11,058 bases of DNA, from assembly GCA_020850785.1 (NCBI GenBank), contig JADZDZ010000071.1, positions 1 through 11,058 on the forward strand, read 5' to 3'. A program made the position numbers and the translations under genes. This document shows positions 1-5,925 of the stretch, one piece after another (positions within the stretch are counted from its first letter, which is position 1; each line of letters begins with the position of its first letter). Origin of the DNA: Candidatus Sumerlaeota bacterium. Lineage in GTDB: Bacteria > Sumerlaeota > Sumerlaeia > SLMS01. Under the pieces are notes generated by a model. That model was not told the DNA's origin, did not search any database, and saw only the letters and a list, made by a program, of their open reading frames with translations.

Positions 1-1379
1 AGCTTCGCAAGGTGAAGCCGCGCGACCTTCTCATCCAGCTCCTTCGGAAGCGTATAGACAGCGTTGTCGTACTTGCCGTTGTTCCGATTATCCCACAGTT
101 CGATCTGCGCGATCGTCTGGTTCGTGAAGCTGTTCGACATCACGAAGCTGGGGTGGCCGGTGGCGCAGCCAAGGTTCACAAGCCGTCCTTCCGCAAGGAG
201 GATGATCCGCTTGCCGTTCTTGAAGATCACGTGATCAACCTGCGGCTTGATGTTTTCCCACTTCAGCTTCTTCAGCGAAGCGATCTGGATTTCACTGTCG
301 AAGTGGCCGATGTTTGCCACGATCGCGTTGTGCTTCATCTTCTCCATGTGCTCGTAGGTGATGACATCCACGTTGCCCGTGGTGGTGATGAAGATGTCGC
401 CATACTTGCAGGCGTCGTCCATCGTGACAACCTGGTAGCCTTCCATGCACGCCTGAAGCGCATTGATCGGATCAATCTCCGTCACGTAGATCGTGGCACC
501 AAGGCCCTTGAAGCTCTGCACGGTCCCCTTGCCCACATCGCCGTAGCCCGCCACGACCACCTTCTTCCCCGCGATCATCACGTCGGTGGCGCGCTTGATC
601 GCATCCACGCAGCTTTCGCGGCAGCCGTAAAGGTTGTCGAACTTGCTCTTCGTGACGGAATCGTTCACGTTGATCGCAGGGAAGAGAAGCTCCCCCTTCT
701 TCGCCATTTCATAGAGGCGATGAACGCCGGTCGTGGTCTCCTCGGAAACGCCCACGATTCCTTCCGCCATCTTCGTCCAATACTTCGGATCCTCGTCCAG
801 CGTGTCGTTCAGCAGCGTATCGACAACTTCGATCTCCTCGTTGTCGCGGCAGATGGCGGGCTTGCGGCCCGTCTTCTCAAATTCAATTTCGCGCGCACGG
901 CCGCGATGAATCAGCAGCGTCGGATCGCCGCCGTCATCAACGATCGTCGTCGGGCCACCCTCCGGGAACGCGAGCGCCAGCTTCGTGAACTGCCAGTACT
1001 CCTTCAGCGTCTCCCCCTTGAACGCGAACACCGGAACGCCCGCCTTCGCGATCGCCGCTGCCGCGTGATCCTGCGTGGAGAAAATGTTGCACGACGCCCA
1101 ACGCACGTCCGCACCCAGCGCAACCAGCGTCTCAATCAGCACCGCCGTCTGGATCGTCATGTGCAGCGAACCCGTGATGCGGCACCCCGCAAGCGGCTTC
1201 TTCTTTCCGAACTCCTCGCGGCAGGCCATCAGGCCGGGCATTTCGCCCTCCGCGATGATGATTTCCTTCCGGCCGAAGGCCGCTTCGTTAATGTCGCGAA
1301 CGACATATTTCGGGGCCTTGGCTGCGGAGCTCTTGGCGGCCTTCTTCGCAGCAGGGCGGGGCTTGGTGGCGACGCTCAT
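1..1379 (-). CDS. ahcY: S-adenosyl-L-homocysteine hydrolase (adenosylhomocysteinase), 3' end cut by window edge
   Basis: Cytoplasmic NAD-dependent enzyme that splits S-adenosylhomocysteine into homocysteine and adenosine, clearing the product inhibitor of methyltransferases in the activated methyl cycle. The reading frame has no stop before the left edge; 459 codons are visible. Seen: the substrate-domain motif GSLHMT (His73), the DDGGDPT motif, GVSEETTTG (Glu214), and NDSVTKSKFDN (Lys244, Asp248), matching the catalytic His, Asp, Glu, Lys and Asp of the family. The NAD-binding loop GYGDVGKG is at about 278-285 and NIGHFDSE lies further on. About 40 residues (roughly 161-205) inserted before the SEETTTG motif are typical of the longer bacterial/plant form. 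By family length, some 25-30 C-terminal residues, including the C-terminal Lys/Tyr that contacts NAD of the partner subunit, lie outside. The first 22 residues form an Ala/Lys-rich tail not needed by the family. Start: ATG preceded by AAAGGA 11 bases upstream. Confidence 0.97.
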   Translation of the reverse strand, partial: MSVATKPRPAAKKAAKSSAAKAPKYVVRDINEAAFGRKEIIIAEGEMPGLMACREEFGKKKPLAGCRITGSLHMTIQTAVLIETLVALGADVRWASCNIFSTQDHAAAAIAKAGVPVFAFKGETLKEYWQFTKLALAFPEGGPTTIVDDGGDPTLLIHRGRAREIEFEKTGRKPAICRDNEEIEVVDTLLNDTLDEDPKYWTKMAEGIVGVSEETTTGVHRLYEMAKKGELLFPAINVNDSVTKSKFDNLYGCRESCVDAIKRATDVMIAGKKVVVAGYGDVGKGTVQSFKGLGATIYVTEIDPINALQACMEGYQVVTMDDACKYGDIFITTTGNVDVITYEHMEKMKHNAIVANIGHFDSEIQIASLKKLKWENIKPQVDHVIFKNGKRIILLAEGRLVNLGCATGHPSFVMSNSFTNQTIAQIELWDNRNNGKYDNAVYTLPKELDEKVARLHLAK

Positions 1380-1404
1380 AGTGTGCAAAATCCTTTGGAA
1401 ATGA

Positions 1405-1419
1405 GGCCGCGACGCGGCC
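1405..1419. repeat. 15-bp near-perfect palindrome in the ahcY leader
   Basis: GGCCGCGACGCGGCC: 7-bp arms around a single central A. It touches the operator repeat and lies between it and the ahcY ribosome binding site, so it would be in the leader RNA, where it could fold with a 5-bp stem and 5-base loop. No T-run follows on the minus strand, so it is not a classical terminator. Confidence 0.45.
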
Positions 1420-1448
1420 ATATCAACGCATCATGATATGTTGATATG
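1419..1448. promoter_or_regulatory. Inverted repeat, likely operator of ahcY
   Basis: CATATCAAC (1419-1427) and GTTGATATG (1440-1448) are perfect 9-bp inverted arms separated by 12 bases. The spacer holds a further ATGATAT resembling the arm. Arm size and centre-to-centre distance suit a dimeric winged-helix repressor. In Proteobacteria ahcY can be controlled by SahR, an ArsR-family repressor that responds to S-adenosylhomocysteine. Whether this site belongs to that kind of regulator is inference, as I cannot compare it with a motif library. Confidence 0.55.
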
Positions 1449-1464
1449 CCCCGGCGCCCGTCAA
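1436..1464 (-). promoter_or_regulatory. Candidate ahcY promoter
   Basis: On the minus strand a TTGACG box (1459-1464) is followed after 17 bases by ACATAT (1436-1441), a weak -10. The -35 resembles the sigma-70 consensus and the distance to ahcY fits a leader of about 50 bases. The -10 lies wholly inside the inverted repeat at 1419-1448, so a protein bound there would block polymerase. The promoter call is inference from motif and position only. Confidence 0.45.
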
Positions 1465-1579
1465 GGGGAAGTGCGCAGGGAAATGGAGCTGATTTCAGCG
1501 CACCTCGCCGAAGCGCCGAACTTTCCCGTGGGAACAGGGGGCGACTTGTGGCTGTCTAGCCGGGAGAGGTGACTTTACA

Positions 1580-2197
1580 ATGAGGCTTTCCTGCCTGATT
1601 TTGGCTTTTGTAGTGGTGGTGATGACGTCCTGCGCGCGGGCGAACAGCAACGAACCTGCAAAGACTCAGGCGAAGGACGTGGTAACCTCCACGTCGCTTA
1701 CCCTGTCGCCAAACGCGCAGAAGGCGCTGACCCAACTGAAGGACACCTCCATGTTCGCCGACCCATTCGTGGGAATCGCGGCGTCCCCCTCCCAGGAAGT
1801 CGTCGCCTTCGTGACGATCTTGAACGATGAGAACGCAGCCGTCGCCTTTCGCGATTTATATGCAACCGCGAAACGACCGGAGGGAAAACTGTACGGTCTT
1901 TGCGGCTTGTGGTATGTTGATCAGGCAGCCTTCAAGCGTGGCGTGGACCAACTGCGCGGCAGCACGACAACGGTTCAGAAGGTGAGCGGGTGCATCGTGG
2001 GAACTGCGGCGGTGGGCGGCCTCATTCGCGCGAACATGCCGGGACGCGTCGTGCTGAACGACCCCAACGATACGATCGACGCTTGGGTGAAGCGCCAACC
2101 CCAGCAACCGACAAATTATGTGCTGGATATCGAAGGAGGCGGCATTCCGTTCATGATGGGCGAACAGCGAAACAATCCCAAATTCGCATGGAAGTAG
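1580..2197 (+). CDS. Conserved-looking secreted protein or lipoprotein of unknown function
   Basis: 205 residues. The N-terminus is a signal peptide: Arg2, then a long hydrophobic run (residues 5-15) and either a degenerate lipobox ending at Cys18 (MTSC) or an ARA cleavage site after Ala21. The mature part is soluble and has no membrane segment. Its core holds an aromatic/Cys motif, KLYGLCGLWYVD (about 102-113), followed by a helix with AFKRGVDQLR and then VSGCIVG. I recall similar LY-x-LCGL ... SGC proteins as unnamed hypotheticals in several phyla but cannot assign a function. Cysteines in the two motifs could form a disulfide. Start: ATG with the strong Shine-Dalgarno GAGAGGTGA ending 7 bases upstream. 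It is divergent from ahcY with about 200 bases between them. The opposite-strand frame over the same stretch is a shadow. Confidence 0.8.
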   Translation: MRLSCLILAFVVVVMTSCARANSNEPAKTQAKDVVTSTSLTLSPNAQKALTQLKDTSMFADPFVGIAASPSQEVVAFVTILNDENAAVAFRDLYATAKRPEGKLYGLCGLWYVDQAAFKRGVDQLRGSTTTVQKVSGCIVGTAAVGGLIRANMPGRVVLNDPNDTIDAWVKRQPQQPTNYVLDIEGGGIPFMMGEQRNNPKFAWK

Positions 2198-2396
2198 CGC
2201 CCTCATCGCCGCTGAAAGCAAAGACACTTTCCGATTGCACTGGGGGCGGGTTCTTCTTTGTCAACTTATTGTGCCTTGGAGTTTTTTTGCGTGGTTGCTG
2301 TTCGATGGGCCTTCGTAATAGTTGGCTTGTCCGTCTCAGCTTCGGCGATTGATGCTATGGCATTTTTCAAAATGACGTGGCCATTTTGAGGGTTGA
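2198..2396. other. Non-coding stretch after the 205-residue gene
   Basis: About 200 bases, less GC-rich than the flanking genes, with T-runs. I see no convincing gene. An 8-bp inverted repeat TCAAAATG / CATTTTGA (2367-2374 and 2382-2389, 7-base loop) could form a weak hairpin. No T-run follows directly, so it is not called a terminator. Confidence 0.5.
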
Positions 2397-2413
2397 TCGC
2401 GCTTTTTTCAGTG

Positions 2414-2434
2414 GCGCGGGCGTCCCGCCCGCGC
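2414..2434. repeat. G+C-rich palindrome, 9-bp arms and 3-base loop
   Basis: GCGCGGGCG, loop TCC, CGCCCGCGC: a perfect 9-bp stem. Neither strand shows a T-run after the stem, so it is not an ordinary terminator. Read on the minus strand the centre is GGGACG, as in the second palindrome near 3541-3558. Such short hairpins are often dispersed repeats in GC-rich genomes. It lies exactly where the lower-GC patch and the gene remnant begin. Confidence 0.6.
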
Positions 2435-2702
2435 AATCTCTGGTTGGCTACGAAATTTCGGAAAATGCTCTAGCACCTCGCCACATGCCCAATTTCGATT
2501 TGCTCAAATCTGGGAGAATCAACGTATCTTTGTAGATAAGATTCCTTATGAACCCGGGGGCGTGCAGATTGGCGCATTTGGCGATTCTGCTGCTGCGGTA
2601 TTCTTCGGAGTCCACGTTGTTCCTAACGGAACAGGTTCTCCGTGCAATGACAGTCATGTTTCACGCGACACCATGCAATTTGCAAAACAAGGAAATATAT
2701 GA
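2435..2702 (+). pseudogene. Gene remnant (3' end of an unknown gene) running into the next start codon
   Basis: The frame ending in TGA at 2700-2702 reads as a natural protein from about 2535, with stretches such as PYEPGGVQIGAFGDS and FFGVHVVPNGTG. It has no ATG at its head and no TTG; the only alternative start is a GTG at 2562 without a Shine-Dalgarno. Upstream of about 2530 the neighbouring frame looks more protein-like (EISENALAPRHMPNFDLL) and ends in TAG at 2533-2535, which suggests a one-base frameshift between the two halves. The TGA overlaps the ATG of the following gene as ATGA, the arrangement of translationally coupled genes. I do not recognise the family. A short intact gene starting at the GTG is the alternative. 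Coding status is inference from amino-acid texture and the overlap. Confidence 0.4.
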
Positions 2703-3502
2703 GCCACTCCAACCGATTCTCCCTGATTTCGGGACTTCTTGTTCTTGTCTCGTCATTTGCTTGTCAAGCTGCGGACCCCCCTTCCCTGCCGCCGACTATT
2801 TCCGTCGACGATTCCGTAACGTCCTGCGCGTCGGTTCGTGAGTTTGTTGACACAATTCGAAAGAATCCCGACCTCTCCGATGGCTTGGATGCGTCTGGCT
2901 CCCGGACTCGGCGCTTGTTTGTTTATGAAGGCTTCGAGCAGAGGTTCGAGCGGAAGGCGCTCCCTCCCGCAACGAAGATCCAAGGCCTCGACAATACCAC
3001 AAATTTGGGCCCGCACGTGAAGAAGAAACATGACAAGCGAATTCGTTTCGATCAAAAACTGCCACTAAACTCAACGAACTTGGACAACGCGCTTTCGTTC
3101 GCGCACGTGAAGGGAATCGTAAATCCACAAAACAACTGGGTTACCTTGATCGATGCGGAACTCGAAAACGACAAGTGGCCCCTTAATTGGAATTTGGGTG
3201 AGGACGCGGCGAAACCCCTCACCGTCGAGCAGGTCGGCAAGCTCCTTCGCGAAAAGTACAAATGGGATTCCGGATGGATTCCTGATCCGAATTGGCATAC
3301 TCTATTTGTCAGAGATCCAAGCATACAGGTTTGGGATGGAAACATCAAGGGTAAGAAGGTTCGCGATCTGGTGTATTGCATTCTGGACGAAAGCCTAAAG
3401 GAACAAACGGAGAATAGGAAGAATTTGGGCGGCGCCTTCCAAATTTTGCCCGTTGATGTGGATGCGTCTGGTATAAGGGCTTGGAATATTCTTTATTTCT
3501 GA
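2699..3502 (+). CDS. Orphan secreted protein of unknown function
   Basis: 267 residues. A Sec signal peptide is clear: Arg6, hydrophobic segment about 8-20, cleavage near the CQA/AD junction at about 24-25. The mature protein is soluble and rich in charged residues and Asn, with several Trp (for example WPLNWNLG and KWDSGWIPDPNWH) and no internal hydrophobic segment. It probably acts in the periplasm or outside the cell. I recognise no catalytic motif or family. Start: ATG with AAGGA 6 bases upstream (AAGGAAATAT before ATG); this ATG also overlaps the stop of the preceding remnant frame. Sampled stretches are 42-53 % G+C, well below the terminase and murA genes, which suggests horizontal acquisition. 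The longer frame starting at 2548 overlaps it out of phase and is a shadow. Confidence 0.72.
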   Translation: MSHSNRFSLISGLLVLVSSFACQAADPPSLPPTISVDDSVTSCASVREFVDTIRKNPDLSDGLDASGSRTRRLFVYEGFEQRFERKALPPATKIQGLDNTTNLGPHVKKKHDKRIRFDQKLPLNSTNLDNALSFAHVKGIVNPQNNWVTLIDAELENDKWPLNWNLGEDAAKPLTVEQVGKLLREKYKWDSGWIPDPNWHTLFVRDPSIQVWDGNIKGKKVRDLVYCILDESLKEQTENRKNLGGAFQILPVDVDASGIRAWNILYF

Positions 3503-3536
3503 AGATAACGCCGCGATGCCAACCCGCACGGTAAGA

Positions 3537-3558
3537 GCACGCGGCGGGGACGTGCCGC
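3537..3558. repeat. Second G+C-rich palindromic element
   Basis: Two alternative hairpins overlap: GCACG (3537-3541) with CGTGC (3551-3555), and GCGGC (3541-3545) with GCCGC (3554-3558). The loop contains GGGGACG. Core and layout resemble the palindrome at 2414-2434 in the opposite orientation. No T-run follows, so it is a poor terminator candidate for the preceding gene. Confidence 0.4.
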
Positions 3559-3605
3559 AAAAGCAGTCCTCATCCCTTCCCCGCGAAGGCCCCTCGCGTT
3601 AGGAA

Positions 3606-3634
3606 TTGACAGCCGCGGGGGCTTGCGGTCGGGT
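3606..3634 (+). promoter_or_regulatory. Candidate promoter of the EEP-family gene
   Basis: A perfect TTGACA (3606-3611) is followed after 17 bases by TCGGGT (3629-3634), a poor -10. It lies about 70 bases before the chosen start. The -35 match is seen; promoter activity is inferred. Confidence 0.35.
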
Positions 3635-3705
3635 GGCGGGTTTTGCGGGACGCGGAAGACGTGTCGCCGTTCGCAGATTCTCTTCCGCATGGGGAGCAGG
3701 CAGCA

Positions 3706-4740
3706 GTGAACTCAGGAAAATTGATGGTGGCGTTGGCGGCGATGGTCGTTGCCAGCGCGGGATTCGCCAACGCACAGACGACGCGCATCCGCCTGATGGC
3801 GGCGAACATCACGAGTGGCAACAACCAGTCGTATGATCCCGGCCATGGAACGCGCATCTTTCAGGGCCTCGACCCCGACATCATCATGATCCAGGAATTC
3901 AACTACGGTTCCGATTCCACGACGGACATTCGCAACTTCGTCAACCTCGCCTTTGGCTCCTCGTTCCAGTATTTTCGCGAGGCCGGTGGCGGCATTCCAA
4001 ACGGAGTGATCAGCCGCTATCCCATTTTGGAGGCGGGAGAGTGGGAAGACACCAATGTTTCCGACCGCGAATTCGTCTGGGCGAAGATTGACGTTCCCGG
4101 CGACAAGAACCTTTGGGCAATCAGCGTGCACCTGCTAACGTCGAGTTCCTCGAACCGCAACAACCAGGCGACGCTGCTGAAGAACTTCATCAACGCGAAG
4201 CCCATTCCCGCCACCGATTATCTGGTGATCGGCGGCGACTTCAACACCGACAACCGAACGGAATCCTGCATCAACACGCTCAGCTCGCTCGTCGTGACCA
4301 GCGGCCCCTATCCCAGCGATGGCACCTCCAACAGCAGCCGGTTCAACACCAACGCGGGACGCAACAAACCCTACGACTGGGTGTTGGTGAACTCGACCCT
4401 CAGCCAGTACGGCACGGGCGTTGTGATTGGTTCGCGCACGTTCACGAACGGACTCGTCTTCGACAGCCGCGTCTATTCACCTCTCTCCGAAGTGTCGCCC
4501 GTGCTAAGCGGCGACAGCGGCGCAACCAACATGCAGCACATGGCGGTTGTTCGCGACTTCCTGATACCAAACGCCACCGCAACGCCGTCCCCCACGCCCT
4601 CCCCAACGCCGTCGCTGACACCAAGCCCAACGGCCAGTTTCACCCCCTCGCCAACCATCAGCCTCACGCCGAGCCCCACCCCCTCGCCGACCCCAAGCCC
4701 AACACCCGCGCCGGACAACGCGGCCTGGATCATCCACTAG
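3706..4740 (+). CDS. Secreted endonuclease/exonuclease/phosphatase (EEP) family protein with Pro-Ser/Thr tail
   Basis: 344 residues from the GTG at 3706. This start gives a clean signal peptide (Lys5, hydrophobic run, cleavage after FANA at residue 23) and has GGGGAG about 10 bases upstream. The longer frame from TTG at 3643 would bury the signal sequence. EEP-fold residues occur in order: Asn34 (LMAANI), Glu64 (IIMIQEF), His142 (WAISVHLL), Asp178/Asn180 (GGDFNTDN), Asp223 (KPYDWVLV) and His277 (MQHMAVV). This is a complete metal-dependent phosphodiesterase site, so the protein could cleave extracellular nucleic acid or phosphodiesters; the substrate is not evident. Residues about 290-335 are a low-complexity linker of Thr-Pro/Ser-Pro units followed by only about nine residues (ending AAWIIH). 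Such linkers usually join a further domain, absent here. The final histidine motif is MQH rather than the usual SDH. Confidence 0.88.
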   Translation: MNSGKLMVALAAMVVASAGFANAQTTRIRLMAANITSGNNQSYDPGHGTRIFQGLDPDIIMIQEFNYGSDSTTDIRNFVNLAFGSSFQYFREAGGGIPNGVISRYPILEAGEWEDTNVSDREFVWAKIDVPGDKNLWAISVHLLTSSSSNRNNQATLLKNFINAKPIPATDYLVIGGDFNTDNRTESCINTLSSLVVTSGPYPSDGTSNSSRFNTNAGRNKPYDWVLVNSTLSQYGTGVVIGSRTFTNGLVFDSRVYSPLSEVSPVLSGDSGATNMQHMAVVRDFLIPNATATPSPTPSPTPSLTPSPTASFTPSPTISLTPSPTPSPTPSPTPAPDNAAWIIH

Positions 4741-4778
4741 CCGCATTGCCTTTGTGCCCCGGTGCGGACTTTGCACAC

Positions 4779-4810
4779 GATGGGAACCGTCACGCACGAC
4801 CATTCCCATC
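4779..4810. repeat. 8-bp inverted repeat between the EEP gene and the aldo/keto reductase
   Basis: GATGGGAA (4779-4786) and TTCCCATC (4803-4810) are perfect arms around a 16-base loop. It ends just before the AGAGG (4813-4817) that may be the ribosome binding site of the next gene. It has no T-run. It could be an operator or a leader hairpin, or chance. Confidence 0.35.
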
Positions 4811-4826
4811 ATAGAGGCCGGCCACC

Positions 4827-5915
4827 ATGCCGCTGAGTCATTACATTACTCTTGGAAAATCGGGTTTGAAGGTGAGTCCCTTTTGTCTGGGGGCCATGAC
4901 GTTCGGGCAGGACTGGGGAGCATGGGGCTCAACGCCGGAGGACAGCGTCGCCATCATCGACCGCTACCTTGACAGCGGCGGAAACTTCATCGACACGGCG
5001 AACGCCTACACGCGGGGCCACTCGGAAGCGATCCTTGGCGACCACCTGTCCAAGGATAAAGGCAAGCGCCGTCGCACCGTGCTGGCCACGAAGTTCTTCG
5101 GCTGCATGGAAAAGGGGGACCCAAATGCCGGCGGCGGCGGACGGAAGAACATCATTTGGTCCTGCGAGGAATCGCTGCGCCGCCTGAAGACCGACTACAT
5201 TGATCTCTACTGGCTCCATTGCTGGGACTATCACGTGCCCATTGAGGAAACGCTCCGCGCCATGGACGATCTGGTCGGCGCGGGGAAGGTCCGCTACATC
5301 GGATTTTCCGACGTCCCCGCATGGAAGGTTACCCAGGCGCAGATGATCGCAAACTTCAGAGGCTGGGCGCCGATCACCGCGCTTCAGATCGAGTACTCAT
5401 TGCTGGAGCGCACCGTGGAAGGCGAATTGATGCCGATGGCGCGCGAACTTGGAATCGGTGTCACCCCCTGGAGCCCGCTGAAGGGCGGCGCCCTGTCGGG
5501 AAAATATCGCCGCGACAACCGGGGGGAAATCAAACCGGGGCGCGGCCCCTGGGTGGAGGGAACACTCTCCCAGGACAAAACCTACGACGTCGTCGATGTG
5601 CTCATTGCCATCGCGAAGGAGATCAACTCCACGCCCGCGCGCGTCGCATTGAACTGGGTGCAGCGCCAACCGGGCGTCACTTCCACGATCATTGGCGCCC
5701 GCACGATGAGCCAGTTGGAAGACAACCTTGCGGCGCTGGATATACAACTGAGCGAGGATCAATTGAAGCGACTGGCGGAAGTGTCCGAGCCGAAGCTCAA
5801 CTTCCCGCACGGATTCCTCAAGAACTCACCACGCTTTCGCAATCCATCCGTGATGGTGAATGGCGAATTGGCGGACGACAATCCCGTCGCGCCAAAACCC
5901 GGCGAAGGTTGGTGA
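4827..5915 (+). CDS. Aldo/keto reductase
   Basis: 362 residues, the usual size for the larger bacterial aldo/keto reductases (TIM barrel, NADPH-dependent reduction of aldehydes or ketones in the cytoplasm). The catalytic tetrad is visible: Asp56 and Tyr61 in NFIDTANAYTRG, Lys89 in VLATKF, and His131 in LYWLHCWD. The opening LGKSGLKVSPFCLGAMTFG and the later GKVRYIGFSDVPAW and LQIEYSLLER match the family. Near the C-terminus, IIGARTMSQLEDNLAAL is the cofactor-phosphate-binding segment. There is no signal peptide. The exact substrate cannot be read; sequence style places it with the general YajO/Tas-like group of the superfamily rather than the sugar reductases. Start: ATG with AGAGG about 9 bases upstream. 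The stop lies only 10 bases from the convergent murA stop. Confidence 0.93.
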   Translation: MPLSHYITLGKSGLKVSPFCLGAMTFGQDWGAWGSTPEDSVAIIDRYLDSGGNFIDTANAYTRGHSEAILGDHLSKDKGKRRRTVLATKFFGCMEKGDPNAGGGGRKNIIWSCEESLRRLKTDYIDLYWLHCWDYHVPIEETLRAMDDLVGAGKVRYIGFSDVPAWKVTQAQMIANFRGWAPITALQIEYSLLERTVEGELMPMARELGIGVTPWSPLKGGALSGKYRRDNRGEIKPGRGPWVEGTLSQDKTYDVVDVLIAIAKEINSTPARVALNWVQRQPGVTSTIIGARTMSQLEDNLAALDIQLSEDQLKRLAEVSEPKLNFPHGFLKNSPRFRNPSVMVNGELADDNPVAPKPGEGW

Positions 5916-5925
5916 CCGGCGGGCC

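Noticed and set aside
1380..1435. SAH or SAM riboswitch in the ahcY leader
   Set aside because: The leader is only about 50 bases and I recognise no conserved riboswitch core; the symmetrical elements fit a protein operator better.
12..1436. Plus-strand open frame of 474 codons opposite ahcY
   Set aside because: It is the antisense shadow of a clear SAH hydrolase. Its translation is rich in Arg, His, Val and Leu without family motifs, as expected from a GC-rich gene read backwards.
2414..2434. Intrinsic terminator for the 205-residue gene
   Set aside because: The stem is strong, but no T-run follows on the plus strand and it is more than 200 bases past the stop; a palindromic repeat is the safer call.
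3643..3705. Upstream TTG start for the EEP protein
   Set aside because: It would place 21 hydrophilic residues before a clear signal peptide; the GTG at 3706 has GGGGAG upstream and gives a normal signal sequence.
4585..4715. CRISPR-like or tandem DNA repeat
   Set aside because: The periodicity comes from Thr-Pro/Ser-Pro codons of the EEP linker; the units are short and not separated by spacers.
4113..4814. Plus-strand frame of 233 codons within the EEP gene
   Set aside because: Alternative-frame shadow with His/Arg/Gln-rich translation; the EEP frame carries all catalytic motifs.
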